A stretch of 64,000 nucleotides of DNA from Pectobacterium aquaticum. GTDB lineage: Bacteria; Pseudomonadota; Gammaproteobacteria; Enterobacterales; Enterobacteriaceae. The notes below the pieces were generated by a model. It did not search any database. It saw only the letters and a program-made list of their open reading frames with translations, and was not told the DNA's origin. Where the stretch lies: NCBI RefSeq assembly GCF_003382565.3, contig NZ_CP086253.1, positions 496,001 through 560,000 of the forward strand, written 5' to 3'. This document shows positions 41,441 through 50,781 of the stretch, in pieces. A program made the position numbers and the translations under genes. Within the stretch, counting starts at the first letter, position 1, and each line of letters opens with the position of its first letter.

Positions 41441-43039
41441 ATGTTCAACCGAATAAAGAATTTTATTGTTGGAACGGATAACGTTCCTCGAAGCGAAGCT
41501 ATTTCGCCTGAATCAACCTGCCCGCCCGGATATCACCCCCCTCTTTCTGTTGATGCGTTGATTTTGCCTCCAAAGCGACAGACTTTTCTCCTGCAGCTCA
41601 ACGATAACCATGCATTGCCGTCGGCATTCTATCGACAATGTTATCTGACTCCCTTGTTTTCATTACTCAGCCGTGCTCAGAACCTACCTGCCTCGAAAGA
41701 GGGGGGCTGGGCATATGCCGGCGCGTTTGGAGATTTGACCGTGCAGTTCGCTGCGTATGCAGTCAGGTTGGCCAAGGGGAGAACGTTGCCTCCAGGGATC
41801 CCGCCAGAAGAACAAGCGGCTCAGGGATTACTCTGGAATGCAGTCGTGTTCTGGTCGGCCTTGTTTTATCACTTGCCCTTGCTTTGTGAGTGGGAAGGGG
41901 AACTGGATGGCGGGGAATGCTGGATGCCGGGATTTACTATTCCGGGAAGGCCATTTCGCTTTCGACATTGTGTGGATAAATTATCTCCATCCTATGCGCA
42001 AGGTCGAGTATCGCTGTTGGCTGCTCAGTTACTGCCATTATCAGCGCTTCCCTGGTTATCAAGCATTCCTGATGCGTTCGATTGCCTGGCTCAACGTATG
42101 CAGGGGAGACCCGCAACGATCGCTCTGATTGATGAGCTGCTACTGTCGGCCGCAGAGAAATGTGGGGCGCCATCGCTAACTGGTATGTTGCCACCGGCAC
42201 TGCTGGCGGCGGACAGCGTTGGGGCTGCAATTTTACCTCTAGAACCTTTAGTTGCTTCAGCTCTCACATCATCGCTGCCTGGTAGCAATTCATCAGTAGC
42301 TGCTAACGGTAACATATCGTCTCCGAGTCCAGACTCTGAGCCCGCAATACAAAAACAGGAACCATTGCTCGAACATGAACTAGTTTCACTTCTGGATTCA
42401 GCTGTACCAGAGGGGGCAGCCCCTGCTGCTGAAAAACAACCCATGGCAGATCAGGTCCCGGAACCTACTCAAAATGATACTCAGGCGCTTCTGAGTCTTT
42501 TTTCCGGCATAGGAGAGTCGCCAGTGCCGGAAGTTGAAGATGCACCGTCTATAGATACCCCTGTCCCAGAGGAAATAAACAACCAAAAGGAGAATGAAAA
42601 TGTTCCGCTGACTGGGCCGGAAACATCCCCAATTTCTCCGTCAGAAAATAACGAAAATATTCGAGAAGATAATAATAGAGGCGTGATATTCCTGGAGTGG
42701 TTATCAGCAGGTTTAATTGAGGGGAAAATAAGAATAAATGAAGAGGGCGCGCGTGCCCACATTGTGGCCGGATTCGTCTTCTTATGCGTCCCTGAAATAT
42801 TTTATCAGTTTCAGAAGGAGACTGGAAATAAGGGAAAGCGCAACACACTACAGTCATCGTTTGAGCGTCTGGGGGTACATCGTGTTGCTGATGGCAAGCG
42901 CTTTCTGCAGGCCAGAATATACAGTACCCCGTCCGGGACAGGGGCGTATCAAAACATTAACGGTTATCTGGTTAAAGCTTCGTCGCTTTACCGGGGGAAT
43001 AGGATTCCTGACGAGAGTACATTATTGATTCTGCCCTGA
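41441..43039 (+). CDS. TraI-family (MOB-H-type) relaxase homologue, degenerate
   Basis: A 532-residue protein at the place where PFGI-1/SPI-7 ICEs carry the TraI relaxase. N-terminal domain (about 30-225) matches TraI_2 ('LPAS...WAYAGAFGDLTVQFA', 'SALFYHLPLL'), and the C-terminal 120 residues match the TraI_2 C-terminal domain ('GVIFLEWLSAGLIEGKIRIN', 'VHRVADGKRFLQARI'). The His residues and HD pair that bind metal in active MOB-H relaxases ('HHH', 'GGLLRH', 'LLHDIGK' in the family) appear replaced by GGW, GAFGDL and ALFYHLPLL. A long Pro/Glu/Ser linker (265-420) separates the domains. The reading frame is intact, so loss of catalysis looks selected and not recent decay. Confidence 0.7.
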   Translation: MFNRIKNFIVGTDNVPRSEAISPESTCPPGYHPPLSVDALILPPKRQTFLLQLNDNHALPSAFYRQCYLTPLFSLLSRAQNLPASKEGGWAYAGAFGDLTVQFAAYAVRLAKGRTLPPGIPPEEQAAQGLLWNAVVFWSALFYHLPLLCEWEGELDGGECWMPGFTIPGRPFRFRHCVDKLSPSYAQGRVSLLAAQLLPLSALPWLSSIPDAFDCLAQRMQGRPATIALIDELLLSAAEKCGAPSLTGMLPPALLAADSVGAAILPLEPLVASALTSSLPGSNSSVAANGNISSPSPDSEPAIQKQEPLLEHELVSLLDSAVPEGAAPAAEKQPMADQVPEPTQNDTQALLSLFSGIGESPVPEVEDAPSIDTPVPEEINNQKENENVPLTGPETSPISPSENNENIREDNNRGVIFLEWLSAGLIEGKIRINEEGARAHIVAGFVFLCVPEIFYQFQKETGNKGKRNTLQSSFERLGVHRVADGKRFLQARIYSTPSGTGAYQNINGYLVKASSLYRGNRIPDESTLLILP

Positions 43040-43123
43040 TGTATGGCAATCTAATTAGCGGGCTAATGTTTAGCCTGCACACAGCAAAGGTGCATTTGTG
43101 CTCTTTATTAGAAAGGAATTTAT

Positions 43124-44146
43124 ATGTCAGATAAGTCAATGACCTGGGACGAAATCGTTGATGAGTATTTTTTCTCGCATAACTTACGTGGGGCAACAGA
43201 AATTAGCTATCGTAGGGTGGTGAGTTGTTTTAGTCGATTCATTGGTGAATCAGTTTTTCCTACCCAAATAACAAACAGGGATGTGTTGAAGTGGCGCCGA
43301 AATCTATTAAAAGAGCGCAATTTATCTACGCATACGTGGAATAACAAGGTGGCTCATATGCGGCCAATATTTAATTTTGCGATAGAGCATAATTTAATAG
43401 AGCAGGACAAGAATCCCTTTAACGGTACCGCTGTTAAAAAAGCGCGAAAAAAGAAAAAAACTCTAACGCGTGAACAACTCACTGCCATTTATCTGCGGAT
43501 GCAGCGAATAGAATCTGAAGAGCCTCATGCTACCTGGGGACAGCGGTGCGCACTTTACCCTGCCTGGTACTGGCTCACCGTGCTCGATACGCTCCGCTAC
43601 ACAGGGATGAGGCAGAATCAATTGCTGCATATTCGGCTGCAGGATATCAATCTGGATGAGGGATACATTGAGCTGCGTCTGGAGGGAAGTAAAACACATA
43701 GAGAATGGCGTGTTCCTGCCGTTCGCCAGCTGCGTGCGAGGCTGGCATCGCTACTGGCACGGGCAAAACTGGCTGGTGCCGAACCCTCCGACATTTTGTT
43801 TGATGTAACCCGTTTTATGAAATCTCGCCAGCATAAAGATGAATATCAGTACGATGAAAAGAGAGCACAGCAAACCATCCGATCTTTTTTCAACAGATTG
43901 TCCCGAGATTGTGGATTTCTGGTGTCAGCACATCGCTTCCGTCATACGTTGGCGACGGAGTTGATGAAAGCCCCGGAGCGTAATTTGCTGCTGGTTAAAG
44001 ATCTACTGGGGCATCGAAATGTGAGCACGACAATGGAATATGTCGAGCTGAACATGGAGATCGTGGGGCGAACACTGGAAAAAGAGCTGGCGTTACATAC
44101 GGATATTTATGCGCAACCCGTTTTACATGACTTGACAGTAATGTAA
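43124..44146 (+). CDS. int: ICE tyrosine integrase
   Basis: A 340-residue tyrosine recombinase; ATG at 43124 after AAAGGAATTTAT. Core-binding domain about 5-100; catalytic residues Arg in 'LRYTGMRQNQL', Lys in 'LEGSKTHREW', HRFRH, His in 'LLGHRNVSTTMEY' and Tyr in the same segment. It sits 190 bases from pheU, the expected attachment site, so it is the likely integrase of the element. It is XerD-like in shape, and unlike P4-type integrases it points towards the tRNA. Confidence 0.85.
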   Translation: MSDKSMTWDEIVDEYFFSHNLRGATEISYRRVVSCFSRFIGESVFPTQITNRDVLKWRRNLLKERNLSTHTWNNKVAHMRPIFNFAIEHNLIEQDKNPFNGTAVKKARKKKKTLTREQLTAIYLRMQRIESEEPHATWGQRCALYPAWYWLTVLDTLRYTGMRQNQLLHIRLQDINLDEGYIELRLEGSKTHREWRVPAVRQLRARLASLLARAKLAGAEPSDILFDVTRFMKSRQHKDEYQYDEKRAQQTIRSFFNRLSRDCGFLVSAHRFRHTLATELMKAPERNLLLVKDLLGHRNVSTTMEYVELNMEIVGRTLEKELALHTDIYAQPVLHDLTVM

Positions 44147-44177
44147 TTCACTGTAACCATACGCGGGAACGAGAAAA

Positions 44178-44201
44178 GGGAATCTGTTGGCGCAGATTCC
44201 C
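44178..44201 (+). terminator. inverted repeat after integrase
   Basis: GGGAATCTG/CAGATTCCC with a six-base loop, 32 bases after the integrase stop. Possible terminator without a strong T-run. Confidence 0.45.
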
Positions 44202-44336
44202 TATCTTGAGGATTTCAGTTCTTATTCACAGTGCAGCCTTTCGCTTATCTCTGCACAGGAACGATTTTATGACCGAACCCTGTATTAACCGCCCGTTAAG
44301 TTTCTCAAATTCTTAACCAGCGTGCTTTGATGCAAG

Positions 44337-44412
44337 TGGTGCCCGGACTCGGAATCGAACCAAGGACACGAGGATTTTCAATCCTCTGCTCTACCGACTG
44401 AGCTATCCGGGC
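44337..44412 (-). tRNA. pheU: tRNA-Phe (GAA)
   Basis: A full 76-base tRNA including the CCA end (complement of 44337-44339). Acceptor stem GCCCGGA/TCCGGGC, anticodon loop with GAA, and a GTTCGATTCC T-arm are all present. Its 3' end faces the ICE, and the yjdC-dsbD neighbourhood is the pheU location known from E. coli. The ICE therefore appears to use the 3' part of this gene as attachment site while keeping the gene intact. Confidence 0.95.
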
Positions 44413-44583
44413 AACGGGGCGCATTAAACCTTAATCCCGTATTATCGTCAACCCTATTTAGGGAAAAACCGTTCAACTGCTTAAGTTTGCGGCAATCTGT
44501 TCGGGTAGGCGTCGATTTTACACAAATCTTCCAGATTGATGCGTATCAACGGGTAATGCTGATAGCGAAAAGAGGGGGGCGAT
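44413..44583. other. chromosomal junction, no gene
   Basis: Upstream region of pheU with GGGATTAA/TTAATCCC and CCCTATTTAGGG palindromes. The tRNA promoter should be here, but I could not fix its boxes. Confidence 0.4.
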
Positions 44584-44817
44584 ATGGAGAACAACTAGCT
44601 TGAACTACGTCAGCATGCAGATTCGGGGATTGAAACGATCAAGGCACATTTTGAAGGGCACGCCTATGATCCACACTGGCACGACAGCTACCTCGTGGGG
44701 GTGACCCTTTCCGGTACGCAGCAGTTTCACTGCCGTCGTGAACGACATCATAGTCGTCCTAGTGATGCCCTTTTGCTGGAGCTAGGTGAAATCCACGACG
44801 GTGACGCGTTGCTTTAA
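44584..44817 (+). pseudogene. AraC-family regulator remnant
   Basis: In-frame reading gives 'MENN', a TAG stop at codon 5, and then 'LELRQHADSGIETIKAHFEG', 'DPHWHDSYLVGVTLSGTQQF' and so on, the cupin-like N-terminus of an AraC regulator. It stops after about 77 codons, with no DNA-binding domain. It lies between pheU and the conserved yjdC gene. Scar of an earlier insertion/deletion near the attachment site is a reasonable inference. Confidence 0.65.
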
Positions 44818-44868
44818 ACGTCAATTTCATCTGGCTTCGCACGCCTGACTGATCCAACTTCGTTTAGC

Positions 44869-44901
44869 GAAAGCGCACCACCGTTGCCATGGTGCGCTTT
44901 C
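44869..44901 (-). terminator. terminator-like hairpin after yjdC
   Basis: Perfect 12-pair stem GAAAGCGCACCA/TGGTGCGCTTTC with a nine-base loop, downstream of the minus-strand regulator gene. Confidence 0.55.
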
Positions 44902-44938
44902 AGCGCCTGTTCGTTTCCGCCTGGGCAGGCATGCTCGC

Positions 44939-45514
44939 TTAGGTCAACGCGCCATTTCTGCGGCACAGCGCAAAGCGTAAAACATCTTCTGCTAGCCGTT
45001 GGGCAGTAGCGATACTGGCAGCCTGACGCTTGACCAGCAGGTTGCTCAGGCAGCCCTCCAGAATCAATTCCATCTGCTGTGCCACCATCTCGGGATCGTC
45101 GGTTTCCAGCTCTTCCAGCAAGTCGCGAGTGTATTGGTAAGATGCCTGCTTCTGCTGTTCCGCAATTTGGTGAATAGGGTGATTGATATCAGGGAAGAAG
45201 CTGCACGCGGCAATAAACAAGCAGCCTGGATAACGCTGTTGATTCACCGACTCATGTAGCACCTGATAGCGCGCCAGCAGCTTTTGCTCAATGGTTTTCT
45301 CGTCGTCTAAGAGAAGCTGACGCCGCCAGGTATCGACCTGCTGACTATGATGGCGCAGGCCGTCGTACAGCAGTGCCTCCCGATCCGGCCAGAATGGCGT
45401 CAGTTCCTCTACCGGAACGCCTAGTCTCTCCGCAAGCATATCCAGCGTCGTCATGGAAAATCCGTGCTGCTCCAGCAGAGTAAGCGCATGTTCAAGAACG
45501 TCTTCCCGTTGCAT
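44939..45514 (-). CDS. yjdC: TetR-family regulator (YjdC-like)
   Basis: A 191-residue TetR-type regulator: helix-turn-helix at residues 22-45 ('TTLDMLAERLGVPVEELTPFWPDREALL') and a helical ligand domain. The gene directly follows dsbD, as yjdC does in E. coli. The spacing (34 bases after the dsbD stop) allows co-transcription with dsbD. Ligand and targets are unknown. Confidence 0.8.
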   Translation of the reverse strand: MQREDVLEHALTLLEQHGFSMTTLDMLAERLGVPVEELTPFWPDREALLYDGLRHHSQQVDTWRRQLLLDDEKTIEQKLLARYQVLHESVNQQRYPGCLFIAACSFFPDINHPIHQIAEQQKQASYQYTRDLLEELETDDPEMVAQQMELILEGCLSNLLVKRQAASIATAQRLAEDVLRFALCRRNGALT

Positions 45515-45548
45515 TAGGTCTCCTCCAGAAGCACATATAACGTGTCGT

Positions 45549-47282
45549 TTATGGGCTGAATTTCTGTAAATGCGTCTTAAATTGTTCAGCGTTCATAAAA
45601 CCGGTGACGCGCGAGCCGGGGATCTCTTTCCCCTGAGCGTCAAAAAAGACGATGGTCGGCAGCCCTAAAACCTGTAGCTTTTTCAGCAGCGCGTTTTGTT
45701 CTTCGCGGTTAGCGGTGACGTCCGCCTGCAGTAGCGTGATGCGTGACAGATGGTTTTGCACCGCTGGGTCGCTAAACGTGTATTTCTCGAACTCTTTGCA
45801 GGCCACGCACCAGTCAGCGTAAAGATCGAGCATAACAGGCTGAGCGCTCTTTGCCAGCGCACTGTTGAGATCGGCAATATTGGCGACAGGGGCGAAGTTC
45901 AGTGCTGAGCTATGAGCTTGCACCACGCCAGCCGGAGGAAATACCCAGTCTTGCAGCGGCTTGGCGCTGATCACCACGCCTGCCAGCAGCAGTAGCTGTA
46001 CGCCACGCATCCAGCCTTTGCTACTGCGCAGCGTCAGCATGAGCGCCCAGCCGAAGAAGGCGATGCCCAGTGCGCTCCACAGCCGCATTCCCCACGTTTC
46101 ACCCAGAATGCGTTCAAGCAGGAAGACGGGGAGCGCCAGAATAATGAAACCAAACGCTTCCTTAACGTACTGCATCCACGGGCCGCTGCGCGGCAGCAGT
46201 TTGTTGCCAAACAGCGTGACCAGAATGAGCGGTAAGCCCATGCCAAGCGCGTAGAGATAAAGCGTGCCGCCGCCTGCCAGCATGTTGCCGCTCTGGGCGA
46301 TATAAAGCAGGATGGCGCTGAGCGGCGCCGTGGTGCAGGGGGAACAAATCAGCCCAGCCAGCGCGCCCATGCAGAATACGCCAGTGACGGAGCCGCCTTG
46401 CTGACGGTTGCTCCACTCTGTCAGTCGGGTTTGTACCGAGGACGGGAGCTGGAGCGTATACAGGCCAAACATGGACAGCGCGAGTGCGGCAAACATCACC
46501 GACAGGCCAATCAAAATATAGGGATGCTGGAGCGCGGCCTGAAAGCGTAATCCGGCGGCGGCGACAACCAGCCCGAGCAGCGTGTAGGTGAGCGCCATGC
46601 CCTGCACATAGGTCATCGACAGCAGCAGCGTGCGGCGCGGCGTCAGCTGTTCTTTTCTGCCCAACACCAGACTGGCAATCAGCGGGTACATCGGCAGGAC
46701 GCAGGGGGTGAAGGCGACGCCGATACCAATCAACAGCGCCCACCACGGCGAGAACGGCATCGGTGTGGTCTGCGGCGGTGCCATCTGGCTCAAGACTACA
46801 TTGGGCGGTGCATCCGTGCCTGTGTTATCCAGCACCTGACTGAGAGGAACGACGCGCGTTTCCGGCGGATAGCAGAAACCGGCATCGGCGCAGCCTTGAT
46901 AGGTGACTTTAACCGTCGCACCGCTTTCAGCGCGTTCAATGGGAACCGCTAGCGCCAGCCGATCCCGCAGGATAAAGACCTGACCGAAGAATTCGTCGTT
47001 ATGGCTTTCGCCCTGCGGCAATTCCACCTTGCCAAGCGTGGCTCCGTTCTCTTCGATCTTGATTTGTGCGCGGTACAGGTAGTAATCGGGATGGATATCC
47101 CAGCGCAGGTTGAGCTGGTTATCCTGCTGCTGAAACTCAAAGGCGAAAGCACTATCGACCGGCAGAAAGCGTGATGTCGTGCTGTTGCCAAACAGTTTCT
47201 GACCGAAAGAAGAGGCGGCCACACTGGGTGTGCCGAAAGCCGTCCATAACAGGAAAATCAGCGTAAAGATGCGTTGAGCCAT
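45549..47282 (-). CDS. dsbD: thiol:disulphide interchange protein DsbD
   Basis: A 577-residue inner-membrane reductant conduit that passes electrons from cytoplasmic thioredoxin to periplasmic DsbC, DsbG and CcmG. Features: signal peptide (1-22), periplasmic alpha domain with CADAGFC (about 128), eight-helix beta domain with the PCVLP and CSPC cysteines, and C-terminal thioredoxin-like gamma domain with WCVAC (about 490). All three cysteine pairs are intact. It overlaps the end of cutA by 25 bases, so both are co-transcribed as in other enterobacteria. Confidence 0.97.
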   Translation of the reverse strand: MAQRIFTLIFLLWTAFGTPSVAASSFGQKLFGNSTTSRFLPVDSAFAFEFQQQDNQLNLRWDIHPDYYLYRAQIKIEENGATLGKVELPQGESHNDEFFGQVFILRDRLALAVPIERAESGATVKVTYQGCADAGFCYPPETRVVPLSQVLDNTGTDAPPNVVLSQMAPPQTTPMPFSPWWALLIGIGVAFTPCVLPMYPLIASLVLGRKEQLTPRRTLLLSMTYVQGMALTYTLLGLVVAAAGLRFQAALQHPYILIGLSVMFAALALSMFGLYTLQLPSSVQTRLTEWSNRQQGGSVTGVFCMGALAGLICSPCTTAPLSAILLYIAQSGNMLAGGGTLYLYALGMGLPLILVTLFGNKLLPRSGPWMQYVKEAFGFIILALPVFLLERILGETWGMRLWSALGIAFFGWALMLTLRSSKGWMRGVQLLLLAGVVISAKPLQDWVFPPAGVVQAHSSALNFAPVANIADLNSALAKSAQPVMLDLYADWCVACKEFEKYTFSDPAVQNHLSRITLLQADVTANREEQNALLKKLQVLGLPTIVFFDAQGKEIPGSRVTGFMNAEQFKTHLQKFSP

Positions 47283-47590
47283 GTCAGATAATCGCTATCG
47301 CCCCCAGATACCGGCAGGACTAACAGCTCCGGCGTATCGTAAGGGTGTTGTTGTTTCAGGTGAGTCAGCAGCGCTTGCTGATGTGAGGTATCGCTTTTTA
47401 TCAGCATTTGTACTTCTGATTGTTGTTCGAGCTTGCCTTCCCAGTAGTAGAGCGAACGTGCACCGGGAAGCAGGGTGACGCAGGCGGCAAGCCGCGTTTC
47501 CAGCAGCGAGTCGGCAAGCCGTTGCGCGCAGGCGTCGTCAGGTGCGGTACATAATATGACGACAGCATCGCAAAGTGGGCGGTCAGACAT
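47258..47590 (-). CDS. cutA: divalent-cation tolerance protein CutA
   Basis: A 110-residue trimeric cytoplasmic protein linked to copper tolerance. The diagnostic 'LYYWEGKLEQQSEVQMLIK' and C-terminal 'YLTWLNASLR' match the family closely. I choose the ATG at 47590 because GGAGG lies five bases upstream; the ATG at 47593 is too close. Order cutA-dsbD is the conserved enterobacterial arrangement. Confidence 0.93.
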   Translation of the reverse strand: MSDRPLCDAVVILCTAPDDACAQRLADSLLETRLAACVTLLPGARSLYYWEGKLEQQSEVQMLIKSDTSHQQALLTHLKQQHPYDTPELLVLPVSGGDSDYLTWLNASLR

Positions 47591-47721
47591 CATATCCTCC
47601 GTGTCAGATGAACAAATTCCAGACAACCAGAGCCACACTATACCTTGCTTTATTGTTTGAAGGGAATGCGGCGGATCGACGAGTTAAGCCGATCCGCGAG
47701 GGACTGCCTGAAAGGCAATCT

Positions 47722-49023
47722 TTAGATCAGGATGCTACCAAGGATAAAGCCAAATATCACCGACAGCGTAATTGCCATCACGCCCGGAATCAGGAAGGAG
47801 TGGTTAAACACAAACTTGCCGATACGCGTTGAGCCAGTGTCGTCCATCTCCACGGCGGCCAACAGAGTCGGGTAGGTCGGCAGAACGAACAGAGCAGAAA
47901 CGGCAGCAAAAGATGCCACGGCCGTGACCGGAGATACGCCCAACAGCAGCGCAGCAGGCATTAGCGCTTTTGCCGTTGCCGCCTGTGAGTAAAGCAGCGT
48001 GGCGGCGAAGAACAGCACGACAGCCAGCATCCACGGATAGCTTTGCAGCAGCGCACCAGCGGTATCCTGAATATCGGAAATGTGTGCTTTAACAAAGGTA
48101 TCGCCCAGCCAGGCCACACCCATCACGCAGATACAGGCGCTCATGCCGGACTTAAACGTGCTGGCAGAGAGGATGCGCGCGGTGTCGATTTTGCAGGTGA
48201 TGCAAATCAGCGTAGCGATCGTCAGCATAAAGACCACAATCGCTTCGTTACGTGGCAAAACCGGATTCTGAATCAGCCCAACCGTGCCGCTGATCGCCGT
48301 GGCATACAGAACGACAGCGACGATGCCGATCAGAAACAGCATCACGGAAAGTTTGGCACCCGGTTTGACCTCATGCTGGCTATTACCGCGCAGGGTGGTT
48401 TCACCTTTTTTCAGACGTTCCTGATAAATCGGATCGTCTTTCAGCTCTTTACCCAGGAAGTTGGTCACAATGGCCGTCAGCATGATCGCGGCCAGCGTGG
48501 TAGGAATACAAATGCCTAACAGCAGCAGGTAGCTGACCCCGTGCGGCTCAAGAATACCCGCGACAAACACCACCGCCGCCGAGATCGGCGAGGCGGTAAT
48601 CGCGATTTGCGAGGCGACGACGGCGATAGAGAGCGGACGAGAAGGGCGAATCCCCTGCTCTTTGGCAACTTCGGCGATAACGGGCAGGGTGGAAAACGCG
48701 GTGTGTCCGGTTCCTGCCAGAATCGTCATGAAGTAGGTGACCAGCGGCGCGAGAAAGGTGACGTATTTCGGGTGCTTACGCAGCAGTTTCTCCGCCAGAC
48801 TGACCAGATAATCCATTCCGCCCGCCACCTGCATGGCGGCGATGGCGGCGATAACGGCCATGATAATTTCAATCACATCAAAAGGGATGACGCCGGGCTT
48901 TATCTGAAACCCCAGCGTAAGAACAAGCACCCCAAGGCCCCCGGCGAAACCAATGCCGATGCCTCCTAGCCTCGCCCCCAAATAGATGGCGAGCAGAACG
49001 ATCAGTAACTCAAGACCAAGCAT
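47722..49023 (-). CDS. dcuA: anaerobic C4-dicarboxylate transporter DcuA
   Basis: A 433-residue inner-membrane protein with about ten helices that exchanges aspartate, fumarate, malate and succinate, supporting fumarate respiration and aspartate use. N-terminus 'MLGLELLIVLLAIYLGARLGGIGIG' and overall length match DcuA. It is transcribed in the same direction as aspA, which makes fumarate from aspartate. A repeat element and a terminator separate the two genes. RBS AAGGAG precedes the start. Confidence 0.95.
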   Translation of the reverse strand: MLGLELLIVLLAIYLGARLGGIGIGFAGGLGVLVLTLGFQIKPGVIPFDVIEIIMAVIAAIAAMQVAGGMDYLVSLAEKLLRKHPKYVTFLAPLVTYFMTILAGTGHTAFSTLPVIAEVAKEQGIRPSRPLSIAVVASQIAITASPISAAVVFVAGILEPHGVSYLLLLGICIPTTLAAIMLTAIVTNFLGKELKDDPIYQERLKKGETTLRGNSQHEVKPGAKLSVMLFLIGIVAVVLYATAISGTVGLIQNPVLPRNEAIVVFMLTIATLICITCKIDTARILSASTFKSGMSACICVMGVAWLGDTFVKAHISDIQDTAGALLQSYPWMLAVVLFFAATLLYSQAATAKALMPAALLLGVSPVTAVASFAAVSALFVLPTYPTLLAAVEMDDTGSTRIGKFVFNHSFLIPGVMAITLSVIFGFILGSILI

Positions 49024-49056
49024 GACTATGCTCCTTAATTAATAAAAAATTCAATC

Positions 49057-49251
49057 TACTCGTCATACTTCAAGCTGCTTGTGCGTTGGCAATACTCGGC
49101 TCATTTCTGAGCCTCGCCCTGAAGGGCCGCCGCAAGCGGCGTTCAAATCGGCGAAGCCAATTTGTCCTTACTCACCCCAGTCACTTACTTGTGTAAGCTC
49201 CTGGGGATTCGTGCGGTTGCCGCCTTCACGCAACTCGAATTATTTAGAGTA
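49057..49251. repeat. dispersed intergenic repeat (about 195 bp)
   Basis: Imperfect terminal inverted repeats TACTCGTCATACTTCAAGC (left) and the complement of GAATTATTTAGAGTA (right) enclose a hairpin-rich, non-coding core. The sequence resembles intergenic repeats found in many copies in Pectobacterium, Serratia and Yersinia. It separates aspA from dcuA. Confidence 0.6.
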
Positions 49252-49289
49252 CATAACTTATTCTTATGGCCGTAGACGGCAAAAAATAA

Positions 49290-49321
49290 AGGCACGCTGT
49301 TCTTCGTGAACGGACGTGCCT
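49290..49321 (-). terminator. aspA terminator
   Basis: AGGCACG/CGTGCCT stem with inner GTTC/GAAC, followed on the minus strand by a T-rich run (TTTATTTTTT). It lies 21 bases beyond the aspA stop. Confidence 0.8.
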
Positions 49322-49341
49322 GTTGGTATTAGGTGTTGGTG

Positions 49342-50781
49342 TTAGGGAAGCTCGTTTTCATCGGTGTAGCGTTTAGCTTTGTACGCCGGATGCATCAGGT
49401 TCTGGATGGAGAAAATGTCATCCAGCTCGGCTTCCGTAAGTAGGCCGCGCTCCAGGACAACTTCACGCACGCTTTTCCCCGTTTCTGCACAGATTCTGCC
49501 GACGATATCGCCGTTGTGGTGGCCGATGAACGGGTTCAGGTACGTCACAATCCCGATGGAGTTGAAGACATAGGCTTCGCACACGCTCTTATTGGCGGTG
49601 ATGCCGTTGACGCATTTTTCCAGCAGGTTGTAGCAGGCATTGGTCAGGATGTGGGTCGATTCAAACATCGCCTGACCGATAACCGGTTCCATTACGTTTA
49701 ACTGTAATTGCCCAGCCTCTGACGCCATCGTGACGCAGGTATCGTTACCGATGACCTTGAAACACACCTGATTGACAACTTCCGGCACCACTGGGTTAAC
49801 CTTGGCTGGCATGATTGAAGAACCTGCCTGCAACTCCGGCAGGTTGATTTCATTCAGGCCAGCGCGCGGGCCGGAAGAAAGCAGACGCAGGTCATTACAG
49901 ATCTTCGACAGCTTCACGGCCAGACGCTTCAGCGAACTGTGTACCATCACATAAGCACCACAGTCTGACGTGGCTTCGATCAAATCTTCCGCTGGCACAC
50001 ACGGCAGGCCGCTGACTTCCGCCAGACGCTGTACCGCCAGTTGCTGGTAGCCGTCCGGCGTATTCAGGCGCGTACCGATTGCGGTCGCGCCCAGATTGAC
50101 CTCAAGCAGCAGCTCCGACGTGCGCAGCAGGTTTTTGATTTCTTCCTGCAACAACACGTTAAATGCATGAAATTCTTGGCCGAGCGTCATCGGTACGGCG
50201 TCCTGCAACTGGGTGCGGCCCATTTTCAGCACGTCTTCAAACTCTTTGGCTTTGCGCTCGAAACCCTCACTCAACTTCGCTATCGCCTCCGTCAGTTTCA
50301 GTACGGCCGCGTAGACCGCGATACGAAATCCGGTGGGGTAGGCATCATTGGTGGACTGGCATTTATTCAGGTGATCGTTAGGGTTTAGATACTGGTATTC
50401 ACCTTTCTGGTGGCCCATTAACTCCAGGCCAATATTGGCTAATACTTCGTTGGTATTCATGTTAACCGACGTGCCAGCGCCCCCTTGATAGACATCGACT
50501 GGGAACTGATCCATGCATTTGCCGTTATTCAGCACTTCATCGCAGGCGCGGATGATGACGTCGGCGATTTTTTTCGGGATAGTTTGCAGCTCTCTGTTCG
50601 CCAGCGCTGCGGCTTTCTTCACCATGACCATACCGCGCACGAACTCGGGTATATCACTGATTTTATTGTTACTGATATAGAAGTTTTCGACAGCGCGCAG
50701 CGTGTGAACACCATAATACGCGTCTGCGGGAACTTCTCGAGTGCCTAACAGGTCTTCTTCAATACGGATGTTTTCTGACAT
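49342..50781 (-). CDS. aspA: aspartate ammonia-lyase AspA
   Basis: A 479-residue cytoplasmic tetramer converting L-aspartate to fumarate and ammonia. The fumarase/aspartase signature GSSIMPAKVNP is present near residue 320 and the N-terminus 'MSENIRIEEDLLGTREVP' matches the family. Full length and intact. It precedes dcuA in the same direction, coupling fumarate formation with dicarboxylate exchange. Confidence 0.97.
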   Translation of the reverse strand: MSENIRIEEDLLGTREVPADAYYGVHTLRAVENFYISNNKISDIPEFVRGMVMVKKAAALANRELQTIPKKIADVIIRACDEVLNNGKCMDQFPVDVYQGGAGTSVNMNTNEVLANIGLELMGHQKGEYQYLNPNDHLNKCQSTNDAYPTGFRIAVYAAVLKLTEAIAKLSEGFERKAKEFEDVLKMGRTQLQDAVPMTLGQEFHAFNVLLQEEIKNLLRTSELLLEVNLGATAIGTRLNTPDGYQQLAVQRLAEVSGLPCVPAEDLIEATSDCGAYVMVHSSLKRLAVKLSKICNDLRLLSSGPRAGLNEINLPELQAGSSIMPAKVNPVVPEVVNQVCFKVIGNDTCVTMASEAGQLQLNVMEPVIGQAMFESTHILTNACYNLLEKCVNGITANKSVCEAYVFNSIGIVTYLNPFIGHHNGDIVGRICAETGKSVREVVLERGLLTEAELDDIFSIQNLMHPAYKAKRYTDENELP

